In this document: positions 17,575 to 25,690 of the stretch, one piece after another
Layout: every line of letters starts with the position of its first letter
Numbering within the stretch: position 1 is the first letter of the stretch
Source of the DNA: Amycolatopsis vancoresmycina
GTDB taxonomy: Bacteria > Actinomycetota > Actinomycetes > Mycobacteriales > Pseudonocardiaceae
Length of the DNA: 64,000 nt
Assembly: GCF_000716785.1 (NCBI RefSeq)
Contig: NZ_JNYY01000016.1
Span: 62,001-126,000 of the forward strand
Reading direction: 5' to 3'
The notes under the pieces: model-generated
The model's input: the letters and a program-made list of their open reading frames with translations, nothing else
Database searches by the model: none
What the model was told of the DNA's origin: nothing
Made by a program: the position numbers and the translations under genes

Positions 17575-17888
17575 CCGAGCCGCGAATACACCGGGCCCAG
17601 CGCGAAACCGTCCGGCCGAGCCGCCGCCGCCGCGACCGGATCCACCACGGCACCCCCGGCCGAGCCGGAGCCGCGACCACACCGGACCCACCGCGAAACC
17701 GGCCGCCGAGCCATCACCGAACCCGCCGCGGCGCCACCCGGCCGAGCCACTGCCGCGACCACACCGAACCCACCCCGAAACCGCCCGCCGAGCCACCACC
17801 GAACTCACCGCGGCGCCACCCCGCCGAGCCACTGCCGGCCCGCGACCAACACCGGCCCCACCACGGCACCACCCGGCCGAGCCACCAC
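17575..17888. repeat. Imperfect 82-bp tandem repeat array
   Basis: A motif starting CCGAGCC recurs at 17660, 17742 and 17824 (exactly 82 bp apart), with a looser copy from 17575 and a truncated tail. Each unit carries GCGACCACACCG and CCGCGGCGCCACCC. The period is not a multiple of 3, so it is probably non-coding although stop-free frames cross it. It fills the space between two convergent genes and no other feature is visible there. Confidence 0.75.
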
Positions 17889-17893
17889 CCGGA

Positions 17894-18562
17894 TCAGAGC
17901 GGCACCTCCACCTCCATTCCCATGATCCGGGTGACCGTGCGGCGGCGCAGCCAGCCCCGGGCCGGCGCGCCGTCCCGCACCTCGCCGAGGAACGCCCTGC
18001 GCTGGGCCGAGGTCGCCGACCGCCAGCGCATCGCGAGCACCGGGCGGACCGGGGCGATGAACGCCTGCACCCGTTCGTGCGCGCCCGCGATCCGGGCTTC
18101 GTATTCGCGGTCCGGGCGGTAGGCCAGTTCCAGGTCGATCAGGGGCGCGGCGCCGCCGGCGTGGTGGTGGCAGCGTGACAGCATCCGCGCGAGCTCGTCC
18201 ATCGCGCCCCGCACGCGGCAGGGCATCTGGTCCTGCCAGCGTCCGAGCCGCGGGACCGGCGACGGCGCGGCCGTCACCTCGTCCGCGAGCACGACCAGCG
18301 CCCGGACCGCCGATCCGGCGAGCTCAACGCGGATCCGCCTGCCCTTCGCGTCGACGAAGAACCGCGGCACCCGGCCGGCCACGACGGTGCCCGACCGCAG
18401 CCGGACCCACTCCTCGACGGCGTCGGGCGACGGACAGGAGGACACGAACGTGAACGCCAGCTCGTCGCCGGCGAGGTTCATCGTCACGGGGAACAGGGAA
18501 CCGAGGTCGTGCACGAACGCCGAGCCGATGACGAGTGCGGCGCGGGAGCCGCCTCCGGTCAT
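17894..18562 (-). CDS. Uncharacterised protein, last gene of the Roadblock operon
   Basis: A 222-aa soluble protein that I do not recognise. It has an N-terminal alpha/beta half (GSAFVHDLGSLFPVTMNL, VEEWVRLRSGTVVAGRVPRFF) and an Arg-rich helical C-terminus ending RRRTVTRIMGMEVEVPL. There are no membrane helices and no nucleotide-binding loop. The start is the ATG at 18562 behind GGAGGAGGAGG. It lies 17 bp after the second Roadblock gene, so it is probably a partner or effector of those small regulators. Confidence 0.6.
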   Translation of the reverse strand: MTGGGSRAALVIGSAFVHDLGSLFPVTMNLAGDELAFTFVSSCPSPDAVEEWVRLRSGTVVAGRVPRFFVDAKGRRIRVELAGSAVRALVVLADEVTAAPSPVPRLGRWQDQMPCRVRGAMDELARMLSRCHHHAGGAAPLIDLELAYRPDREYEARIAGAHERVQAFIAPVRPVLAMRWRSATSAQRRAFLGEVRDGAPARGWLRRRTVTRIMGMEVEVPL

Positions 18563-18579
18563 CGCCTCCTCCTCCCGGG

Positions 18580-18957
18580 CTACACCTGGAGATCCGCTTC
18601 GATGCGTTTGAGGTAGTGCCGGGCCAGCGCCAGGTTCGCCCGGTCGCGGTCCAGCACCAGGTACAGGAACAGGGAGTTCCGCGCGCCGACCGTGTTCATC
18701 AGCCGGATCAGGTGGTACTGGCGGTGCAGGGTGATCAGGATGTCCTCGATGGTGTCGTTGAGCGCCAGCGAGGACATCACCCGCAGTTTCGACCGCACGA
18801 CCTCGGTGTTCCCGGCCGCCGCGACCTCCAGGTCCAGCCATTCGCCGCCGCCGCTGGTGCCGAGCGACATGCCGCTTTCGTAGTCGACCAGCGCCACGCC
18901 GACGGCGCCGCTGATCGACATGGCTTCCTTGAGTGCCGTGTCGATGTTCATCATCAT
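18580..18957 (-). CDS. Roadblock/LC7-like protein (second of pair)
   Basis: A 125-aa protein with a Roadblock/LC7 fold: ALKEAMSISGAVGVALVDYESGMSLG (first helix and strands), then LEVAAAGNTEVVRSK, IEDILITLHRQYHLIRLM and LYLVLDRDRANLALARHYL. Such domains form dimers that bind or regulate small GTPases or serve as scaffolds. Of three tandem ATGs (18957, 18954, 18951) the first is nearest the AAGGA site. The gene lies 35 bp after a second Roadblock gene. No GTPase or DUF742 gene is present, unlike Streptomyces conservons. Confidence 0.7.
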   Translation of the reverse strand: MMMNIDTALKEAMSISGAVGVALVDYESGMSLGTSGGGEWLDLEVAAAGNTEVVRSKLRVMSSLALNDTIEDILITLHRQYHLIRLMNTVGARNSLFLYLVLDRDRANLALARHYLKRIEADLQV

Positions 18958-18992
18958 GCTGCATCCTTTCCGTGAAACGAGTGGCCGGTGGG

Positions 18993-19421
18993 CTACGCGG
19001 CCAGGATCGAACCGATCCGCTCGATGACGGGCCGCGATTCGAAAAGCAGGCGCCCGACGTTCAGCCCCTTGTCCCCCAGCACGACCATCAGCGCGAGCCG
19101 CCCGATGGCGTAGACGGCCATGTACCCTTCGCTGCCGAACACGACGGTCTGGTGGAGCGTGCCCTTGCCGGTGATTTCGGCGGCCTGCCTGGCGATCCCG
19201 AGATCGGCCGCGGCGAGCGCGGAGATCTTCGCCGGATCGATGTCGTCGGCCGCATCGGCGATGATCGGAATGCCGTCGACCGCGGCCAGCACCGTGTCGG
19301 TCACCCCGGCGACGCTTTCCCGCAGGGTACGCAGCTCGCCGGCCAGTGCTTCGAAGTCCAAGACTTTTTCTTTCTGCTCCGGAATTGCGGAAGACGAGTG
19401 CGGCGACCCTACCGCCGTCAT
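18993..19421 (-). CDS. Roadblock/LC7-like protein (first of pair)
   Basis: A 142-aa protein with a Roadblock domain from about residue 22: FEALAGELRTLRESVAGVTDTVLAAVDGIPIIAD, then KISALAAADLGIARQAAEI, then EGYMAVYAIGRLALMVVLGDKGLNVGRLLFES. The start could be the ATG at 19421 (poorly spaced GGGGAG) or a TTG at 19361 just before the domain. It leads a three-gene operon; a perfect 24-bp palindrome lies 37 bp upstream of the ATG. Confidence 0.72.
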   Translation of the reverse strand: MTAVGSPHSSSAIPEQKEKVLDFEALAGELRTLRESVAGVTDTVLAAVDGIPIIADAADDIDPAKISALAAADLGIARQAAEITGKGTLHQTVVFGSEGYMAVYAIGRLALMVVLGDKGLNVGRLLFESRPVIERIGSILAA

Positions 19422-19457
19422 TACTCCCCGCCAATCGGCGTCCGAGTACCACTCTGC

Positions 19458-19481
19458 CGTTTCACTCGATCGAGTGAAACG
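19458..19481. promoter_or_regulatory. 24-bp perfect palindrome, candidate operator
   Basis: CGTTTCACTCGA followed directly by TCGAGTGAAACG: perfect two-fold symmetry over 24 bp without a spacer, 37-60 bp upstream of the Roadblock operon's first ATG. This is far beyond chance and fits a dimeric repressor site. The regulator is not identified here. Confidence 0.65.
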
Positions 19482-19572
19482 ATTCTCGCGCTGTAACAGA
19501 AAGAAATTGACAAACGGCGATCATTTCGCCGTGCATTCGGCCGATCGGCGGCTCACCATGGGCCGGAAAGGG

Positions 19573-19601
19573 CCGGCCCCGGGCGCGGAGCCCGGGGCCG
19601 G
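19573..19601. terminator. Strong GC hairpin after the LLM oxidoreductase gene
   Basis: Perfect 12-bp stem (19573-19584 with 19590-19601) and a GCGGA loop, 7 bp beyond the stop of the minus-strand gene ending at 19608. There is no U tract, as is common in actinomycetes. Confidence 0.7.
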
Positions 19602-19607
19602 ACGGCT

Positions 19608-20447
19608 TCAGCGCAGCGGCTCGAGCGCCTTCGCCAGCGGCTCCAGCACGGCCGGGGTGTGCGGCGGCGGGAGGTAGACGATGGCCAGGTCCACGCCCAC
19701 CGCACCGAGGGCCTCCGCTTCCGCGGCGACCTTCGCGTAGTCGAGGTCCGGCCCCAGCCGGACGTGCGAGGACAGCGTGATCTCGGCCGGGTCGCGCCCG
19801 ACGTCCGCGCAGTGGCGGTGCAGCACCTCGCGCTTGCGGGTGAACTCCTCCGGGGTGCCGCCGACGAAGTTCCAGTGCTGGGCGTACTTCGCGGTCGTGC
19901 GCAGCGTGCGCTTTTCACCGCTGCCGCCGATGCAGATCGGCGGGTGCGGCCGCTGCACGCCCTTCGGTTCGCACCGGGCGTCGGTCAGCTGGTAGTGCTC
20001 GCCCCGGAACGTCGTCGTCTCCTGCGTCAGCAGCCCGACCAGGACCTCGCACGCCTCCTCGAACCGGTCGCTGCGCTCCTTGACCGAACCGAGCTGCATG
20101 CCGTACGCGCCGGACTCCTCTTCGTTCCAGCCGGCGCCGACGCCGATCTCCAGCCGGCCGCCGGAGACGATGTCGAGCGTGGCCGCCATGTTCGCCAGCA
20201 GCGCCGGGTGGCGGTAGTGGATGCCGCTGACCAGCGTGCCCAGCCGGAGCCGCTTCGTCGCCTGGGCGAGGGCCGTGAGCGTCACCCAGCCTTCCAGGCA
20301 GGGGCCGGTCGGATCGGAGAAGATGGGGTAGAAGTGATCGAACGTCCAGCCCGACTCGAACAGCTCGATTTCGTCCGCGGCCTGCCAGACGGCGAGCATG
20401 TCCGCCCATGCGGTGTCCTGCGGTGAGGTCTTGATGGCGAATCGCAT
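19608..20447 (-). CDS. LLM class F420-dependent oxidoreductase
   Basis: A 279-aa luciferase-like TIM barrel. It shows ESGWTFDHFYPIFSDPTGPC (F420-site region near strand 2), LGTLVSGIHYRHPALLANMAATLD, SGGRLEIGVGAGWNEEE and PKGVQRPHPPICIGGSGEKR, all typical of the F420-dependent LLM class. It transfers hydride between F420 and an unknown substrate in the cytosol. The ATG is at 20447; it is divergent from ligA with about 90 bp between them and ends in a strong hairpin. Confidence 0.85.
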   Translation of the reverse strand: MRFAIKTSPQDTAWADMLAVWQAADEIELFESGWTFDHFYPIFSDPTGPCLEGWVTLTALAQATKRLRLGTLVSGIHYRHPALLANMAATLDIVSGGRLEIGVGAGWNEEESGAYGMQLGSVKERSDRFEEACEVLVGLLTQETTTFRGEHYQLTDARCEPKGVQRPHPPICIGGSGEKRTLRTTAKYAQHWNFVGGTPEEFTRKREVLHRHCADVGRDPAEITLSSHVRLGPDLDYAKVAAEAEALGAVGVDLAIVYLPPPHTPAVLEPLAKALEPLR

Positions 20448-20523
20448 GATCTTCAGCGTAACCCTGGAGTTCCTCCAGAATGCCTGCTCAGGCGCCCCGG
20501 AGGTTTTTGTCGGTGGTGCCCGG

Positions 20524-20529
20524 TACCGT
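20524..20529 (+). promoter_or_regulatory. Candidate -10 box for leaderless ligA
   Basis: TACCGT lies 7 nt before the GTG at 20537, the spacing of a leaderless transcript. No ribosome site precedes this GTG. Confidence 0.4.
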
Positions 20530-20536
20530 CCTCGAC

Positions 20537-22528
20537 GTGAACGCTCAGGAACGCATCCGGGACCTCGCCGACCGCATCACGGTGCTGCGCGACGCCTACT
20601 ACCGCGGGTCGCCGCTGGTGGCCGACGCGGAGTACGACGCGATCGAGGACGAGCTGCGGAGCCTGCTCGCGGCGCACCCGGAGCTCACGCCGGACCCGAA
20701 CCCGCTCGACCAGGTCGGCGCGCCCGCGGTGCTGCACGCGCCGATCCGGCACTCGCGCCCGATGCTGTCCCTGGAGAAGGCGACCAAGCCCGAGCAGGTC
20801 GAGGCGTTCTTCGACCGCTTCCCCGGCCAGCCGGTGGTGGTCATGCCGAAGCTGGACGGGCTGTCGCTGGCCGTCGTCTACGAAGACGGGCGCCTGGCCA
20901 GGGCGGTCACCCGCGGTGACGGCACGACGGGCGACGACGTCACCGTGCTCGTGCGGGCCCTGACCGACGGGATCCCGGCGCAGGTCGGCGCGCCGGGCCG
21001 GGTCGAGGTGCGCGGCGAGGCCGTCATGCTGCGCTCGACCTTCGCCGCCTACAACACCGCGCACCCGGACAAGCCGCTGATCAACCCGCGCAACGCCGCC
21101 GCGGGCACGCTGCGCGCGAAGGACCCCGCGACGGTGGCCGAGCGGCGGCTGCGGTTCTTCGCCTTCGACCTGTACACCGAGCCGGACAGCGCGGCGGCCG
21201 ACCTCGGCAGCGCGCTGCACGCGCTCGGCTTCACCGCGGCCGACATGCGGCGCTGCGCCGACGCGGCCGCGGCGCAGGACGTGATCGGCGAAATCGAGCG
21301 GCAGCGCAACGACCTGGACTACGACCTCGACGGCGCCGTGCTGCGGCTGGCGAGCCGGGACGCCTACGCGGCGGCCGGCACCCGGTCGAGTTCGCCGCGC
21401 GGGGCGCTGGCGTTCAAGTTCGCCGCGGAGGAGAAGACCACCGTGCTGGCCGACGTGGTCTGGGACGTCGGCAAGACGGGCAAGATCGCGCCGGTCGCCT
21501 GGCTGGAACCGGTGTTCGTGGGCGGCACCACGGTCACCCGCGCGACACTGGCCAACCAGGAGGTGATCCGCGCCCGCGGCATCAGGATCGGCGACACCGT
21601 GCTGGTCCGCCGGGCCGGCGACGTGATCCCGTTCGTCGCCGGGGTGCTCGACGCCTCGAAGCGCACCGGCGCCGAGCGGGAGATCGTCCCGCCGGACGCG
21701 TGCCCGTCGTGCGGGCAGCCGCTGACCGAGCAGGGCAACAGCCGGGAACTGTTCTGCACCAACGTCTCCTGCCCGGCCCAGACCGTGCGGCGGCTGATCC
21801 ACTGGGCGTCACGGGCGGCGGCCGACATCGACGCCATCGGCGGTGTCTGGATCGAACGGCTGGCCGAGGCCGGGATCCTGGAGCACCCGTCGGACTTCTA
21901 CAGGCTGACCAAGGAGAAGCTGCTCGAGTTCGACCGCATCGGCGAGGTCTCGGCCACCCGGATGATCGAGTCGATCGACGCGAGCCGGTCGGTCGGCCTG
22001 CGCCGGGCGCTGATCGGGCTGGCCATCCCGATGGCGTCCGAGGGCACGGCCGCCCGCCTGTGCCGGGCCGGGTTCGGCTCGCTGGAGGACGTCGCGGACG
22101 CGGGTGCCGAGGGACTGGTCGCGGTGGAGGACATCGGGCCGAAGGTGGCGGCGTCGCTGATCGAGCACCTGACCCGGCTGCGGCCCGAGCTCGAGCGCCT
22201 GCGGGCGGCGGGCGTTTCCCTGGACGTGCGCGAAGAGGACCTCCCGCCGGTCGTCGCGGCCGGCGCGCCGCTGGCGGGCAAGACGGTGGTCGTCACCGGC
22301 TCGATCAGCGACCCCCGCTCGGGCGAGAAGGTACCCCGCCCGACCTTCCAGCGGCTGTGCGAGAAGGCGGGCGCGACCACGGCGACGTCGGTGTCGGCGA
22401 ACACGGACCTGCTGATCACGGGCGCGGACGTCGGGGCGAGCAAGCTGACCAAGGCCGAGAAGCACGGCGTCGAGGTGGTCGACCAGGGCGAGATCTGGCA
22501 GCAGCTGATCGCGGCGGGCATCGTGTAG
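20537..22528 (+). CDS. ligA: NAD-dependent DNA ligase LigA
   Basis: Seals nicks using NAD+. A 663-aa protein from the GTG at 20537. Domain order: Ia (DAYYRGSPLVADAEYD), adenylation domain with MPKLDGLSLA (AMP-accepting Lys105), OB fold, four-Cys zinc finger (CPSCG, then CTNVSCPAQ), helix-hairpin-helix repeats, and a C-terminal BRCT (GKTVVVTGSISDPRSGEKVPR). An in-frame ATG at 20480 would add 19 non-conserved residues; the GTG is preferred because a -10-like box sits 7 nt upstream. Some helix-hairpin segments are divergent (IGLAIPMASEGTAARLC), so this may be a second, diverged LigA rather than the housekeeping copy; one window cannot decide. Confidence 0.9.
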   Translation: MNAQERIRDLADRITVLRDAYYRGSPLVADAEYDAIEDELRSLLAAHPELTPDPNPLDQVGAPAVLHAPIRHSRPMLSLEKATKPEQVEAFFDRFPGQPVVVMPKLDGLSLAVVYEDGRLARAVTRGDGTTGDDVTVLVRALTDGIPAQVGAPGRVEVRGEAVMLRSTFAAYNTAHPDKPLINPRNAAAGTLRAKDPATVAERRLRFFAFDLYTEPDSAAADLGSALHALGFTAADMRRCADAAAAQDVIGEIERQRNDLDYDLDGAVLRLASRDAYAAAGTRSSSPRGALAFKFAAEEKTTVLADVVWDVGKTGKIAPVAWLEPVFVGGTTVTRATLANQEVIRARGIRIGDTVLVRRAGDVIPFVAGVLDASKRTGAEREIVPPDACPSCGQPLTEQGNSRELFCTNVSCPAQTVRRLIHWASRAAADIDAIGGVWIERLAEAGILEHPSDFYRLTKEKLLEFDRIGEVSATRMIESIDASRSVGLRRALIGLAIPMASEGTAARLCRAGFGSLEDVADAGAEGLVAVEDIGPKVAASLIEHLTRLRPELERLRAAGVSLDVREEDLPPVVAAGAPLAGKTVVVTGSISDPRSGEKVPRPTFQRLCEKAGATTATSVSANTDLLITGADVGASKLTKAEKHGVEVVDQGEIWQQLIAAGIV

Positions 22529-22625
22529 CGGCGCTGTCCCGGTGCACGGACGGGTCATCCGTTCGGGCAAAGCCGGCGCGGGCGACACTGAAGGGGGCAA
22601 TCGGCCTCGTTCGAAGGGACGCTCG

Positions 22626-23072
22626 ATGACCACGCCGCCGACCGACCGCGCGCGCACCCGCCAGCTCAGCGTGCACGAGTTCCTCACGGCACGGGGCTGG
22701 CACCTCGACGGCGAAAGCGACCCGGCCGAGGTGCGGTTCGCCGACGACGTCCACGCGGGCTGGCACTACCCCGCCACCTACGGCGGTCAGCGGATCAACG
22801 AGGTGGCGGACACCACGCCAGTGCCGTTGCAGGGCTGCTTCACGTTCGGCGACGAGGGCGAGGAAGTGTTCAGTGTGACCCCGGCGGGCAACCTGCGCGG
22901 CAGCGGTTGCGCCGAGCACGACACGCAGGAGCGGTGCTTCCCCTTGACCGCGGAGGGTGCGGTGGACCTGACGGAGATCGCGCCCCTGCTCGACACCCTG
23001 GAACCCCGGGCGCGCGCCCTCGATCCGCGGGAGTTGATCGAATGCCGGTACTTCGGGCCGTGTGAGCGGTGA
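22626..23072 (+). CDS. Hypothetical protein
   Basis: A 148-aa soluble acidic protein, unrecognised. It has a Trp/His-rich centre (HAGWHYPATYGGQRINEVAD), one segment reading FGDEGEEVFSVTPAGNLRGSGCAEHD, and a Cys near the end (RYFGPCER). The ATG at 22626 follows AAGGGA. It sits 97 bp after ligA on the same strand with no shared function evident. The codon pattern is that of a real gene. Confidence 0.55.
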   Translation: MTTPPTDRARTRQLSVHEFLTARGWHLDGESDPAEVRFADDVHAGWHYPATYGGQRINEVADTTPVPLQGCFTFGDEGEEVFSVTPAGNLRGSGCAEHDTQERCFPLTAEGAVDLTEIAPLLDTLEPRARALDPRELIECRYFGPCER

Positions 23073-23089
23073 GGCCGGGTCCGGTCGGC

Positions 23090-23232
23090 GAGGTGCCGCG
23101 CGGGGCCCCGGGTTCGGCCCGGCCACCGGTCCGGTCTCCGGGGAGGCGCCGCCCGTGCGGCGCCCCGGGTTCGGCCCGGTCACCGGAGAGGCGCCGCACG
23201 CGCGGCCCCGCGTTCGGCCCAGCCACCGAGAT
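23090..23232. repeat. Three imperfect GC-rich repeats
   Basis: Units beginning AGG(C/T)GCC and containing CCCCGGGTTCGGCCCGG then CACCGG start at about 23091, 23144 and 23189. They lie in the 298-bp gap before the GH3 gene and are self-complementary enough to form hairpins, so they may act as a terminator region. Nothing else is visible in the gap. Confidence 0.5.
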
Positions 23233-23370
23233 CCCGTTGCCCGGCCTGATGATCTGCCGACCGCTCGGCGTGAGGACTGCGGCACCCCCTTCCACGGCCT
23301 AGGCTGAGCAACGCCTGACCGATCAGAGGAGTTCGCCACCGTAGCTTCGCTCCGCGAAAGGGTCCCCGCC

Positions 23371-25647
23371 ATGTCGCAGCAGGTGAACCAGGAAACTTCG
23401 GCCGCGGGCGGGGTGAACCGGCGCAGCGTGCTCGCCGGCCTCGCCGGTGGGGTGGCCGCCGCCGGGCTGCTCGCCCAGCCGGCCGCCGCTGCCGGAACCG
23501 CTGCCGGAACCGCCGAGACCGCCGGGGCGCCCGAGCGCGATCGCCGCGTCGAGGCGCTGCTCAAGCAGATGACCCTCGCCGAGAAGATCGGCCAGCTCCA
23601 GCTCGTCGGCGACGAAACCGCTGCCCGCGCCGCACTCTCCGGCGGCGGCCTCGGCGGTGTCTTCTCCGTCGTCGGTGCCGCGAAGCTCAACGCCCTCCAG
23701 CACATCGCCGTCGAACGGACGCGGCTCAAGATCCCGCTCATCTTCGGCCTCGACGTCATCCACGGGTACACCACCAACTTCCCGATCCCGCTCGCCCAGG
23801 GCGCGAGCTTCGACCCCGCCGTCGCGGGCACCGACGCCACCATCTCGGCCAAGGAGGCCCGCAGCAGCGGCATCCACTGGACCTACGCGCCGATGATGGA
23901 CGTCACCCACGAGCCGCGGTGGGGCCGGATCGCCGAAGGGTACGGCGAAGACCCCCACCTGGCCGCCCGGTTCGCCGTCGCCAAGGTCCGCGGCTACCAG
24001 GGGGACGACTACTCCGCGCCGGACCGGGTGGCCGCCTGCGCCAAGCACTTCGTCGCCTACGGCGGCGCCGAAGGCGGCCGCGACTACAACACCGTCGACG
24101 TTTCGCTGCAGCGGCTGCACAATCTCTACCTGCCGCCGTTCAAGGCCAGCGTCGAGGCGGGCGTCGCGACCGTCATGGCGAGCTTCAACACCATCAGCGG
24201 CGTCCCGGCCCACGGCAACGGCTACGTCCTGCACGACGTCCTCAAGGGCGCCTACGGCTTCCGCGGGTTCGTCGTCAGCGACTACACCGGCATCGAGGAA
24301 CTGATCCTGCACGGCCTGGCCGGCGACGGCGCGGACGCCGCGGCGGCCGCCCTGCCCGCCGGTGTCGACATGGAGATGGTCAGCACCAACTACGCCCGCT
24401 TCGCCGAACGGCTGCTGGCCGAGCGCCGGATCACCGGCGAGCAGATCGACGACGCCGTCCGCCGGATCCTGCTCGTCAAGTTCCGGCTCGGCCTGTTCGA
24501 GCGCCCCTACGTCGACGAGGCAGCCGAGGTGAAGGCGCCGTCGCCGGCCGCGCTGGCGGCGTCGCGGCAGGTCGCGGCGCGGTGCATGGTGCTGCTCAAG
24601 AACGACGGCCCGGTGCTGCCGCTGGCGAAGACCGTCGGCTCGGTCGCCGTCGTCGGGCCGCTCGGCGCGGCGACCTACGACCTCAACGGCACCTGGGCGG
24701 GCCTGGGCACCGGCGCGGGAACGACGCCGCCGGTGACCGTGGTCGACGGGATCAAGGCCGCGGCGCCCGGCGCCACCGTGAGCTACACCCCCGGCTGCAC
24801 CGTCGACGGCACCGACACCAGCGGATTCGCGGCCGCGCAGCAGGCGGCGCGCGCCGCCGACGTGACGGTCGTGGTGGTCGGCGAAACGGCCGCGATGAGC
24901 GGCGAAGCGGCGGCGCGCAGCACCATCGACCTCCCGGGCGTGCAGCAGCAGCTGGTGGCCGCGATCGCCGGGACCGGCAAGCCCTTCGTGGTCGTGCTCG
25001 TCAACGGCCGCCCGCTGACGATCCCGTACCTGCACGACAACGCTCCCGCCATCCTCGAAGCGTGGGCCCCCGGCGTGCAGGGCGGCCACGCGATCGCGGA
25101 CGTGTTGTTCGGCGTGGTGAACCCGGGCGGCAAGCTGCCGGTGAGCTTCCCGCGCGCGGTGGGCCAGATCCCGGTCTACTACAACCACGAGAACACCGGG
25201 CGGCCCGCCGACCCGGCGAACAAGTACACGTCCAAGTACCTGGACCTGGCGACCGGGCCGCTCTACGAGTTCGGCCACGGCCTGTCCTACACGACGTTCC
25301 GCGTCGACGGCCTGCGGCTGTCGGGCACGCGCCTCCCGGCCCGCGGCGGCCGCATCGACGTCACCGCCACGGTCACCAACACCGGCGCCCGCGCGGGCGA
25401 CGAGGTCGTCCAGCTCTACCTGCGCGATCCGGTCGCCAGCATCGTCCAGCCGGTCCGGCGCCTGCGCGGCTTCCGCCGGGTGACACTGGCGCCGGGCGCA
25501 TCGACGCCGGTTTCGTTCACCCTCACCCCGGACGACGTCGGGTTCTACGACAACGCGGCCCGGTTCCGGGTGGAGCCGGGCAAGATCGAGGTGTACGTGG
25601 GCACGAGTTCGGCCGCGACGCTCACGGCGAGCTTCACGGTCGTCTGA
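23371..25647 (+). CDS. Exported glycoside hydrolase family 3 beta-glucosidase
   Basis: A 758-aa BglX-type enzyme. The N-terminus has a twin-arginine-like signal, NRRSVLAGLAGGVAAAGLLA, then a probable cleavage after AAA near residue 41, so it is folded before export. The GH3 barrel includes IPLIFGLDVIHGYTTNFP, EPRWGRIAEGYGEDP, CAKHFVAYG and FVVSDYTGIEEL with nucleophile Asp304. The alpha/beta sandwich (LLKNDGPVLPL) and a C-terminal fibronectin III-like domain (DEVVQLYLRDPVAS to the end) follow. It releases glucose from beta-glucosides outside the cell. The gene stands alone. Confidence 0.9.
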   Translation: MSQQVNQETSAAGGVNRRSVLAGLAGGVAAAGLLAQPAAAAGTAAGTAETAGAPERDRRVEALLKQMTLAEKIGQLQLVGDETAARAALSGGGLGGVFSVVGAAKLNALQHIAVERTRLKIPLIFGLDVIHGYTTNFPIPLAQGASFDPAVAGTDATISAKEARSSGIHWTYAPMMDVTHEPRWGRIAEGYGEDPHLAARFAVAKVRGYQGDDYSAPDRVAACAKHFVAYGGAEGGRDYNTVDVSLQRLHNLYLPPFKASVEAGVATVMASFNTISGVPAHGNGYVLHDVLKGAYGFRGFVVSDYTGIEELILHGLAGDGADAAAAALPAGVDMEMVSTNYARFAERLLAERRITGEQIDDAVRRILLVKFRLGLFERPYVDEAAEVKAPSPAALAASRQVAARCMVLLKNDGPVLPLAKTVGSVAVVGPLGAATYDLNGTWAGLGTGAGTTPPVTVVDGIKAAAPGATVSYTPGCTVDGTDTSGFAAAQQAARAADVTVVVVGETAAMSGEAAARSTIDLPGVQQQLVAAIAGTGKPFVVVLVNGRPLTIPYLHDNAPAILEAWAPGVQGGHAIADVLFGVVNPGGKLPVSFPRAVGQIPVYYNHENTGRPADPANKYTSKYLDLATGPLYEFGHGLSYTTFRVDGLRLSGTRLPARGGRIDVTATVTNTGARAGDEVVQLYLRDPVASIVQPVRRLRGFRRVTLAPGASTPVSFTLTPDDVGFYDNAARFRVEPGKIEVYVGTSSAATLTASFTVV

Positions 25648-25690
25648 ACCGCCCTCGTAACACCCGGCGACAACCGGGCGACCTCAACAC

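Noticed and set aside
17109..17832. Minus-strand frames reading Gly/Arg/Ser repeats across 17.1-17.8 kb
   Set aside because: They arise from the antisense of the charged-repeat gene and from the 82-bp array, whose period is not a multiple of 3.
17575..17888. CRISPR array
   Set aside because: Repeats are long (82 bp), contiguous, degenerate and have no unique spacers; there are no cas genes.
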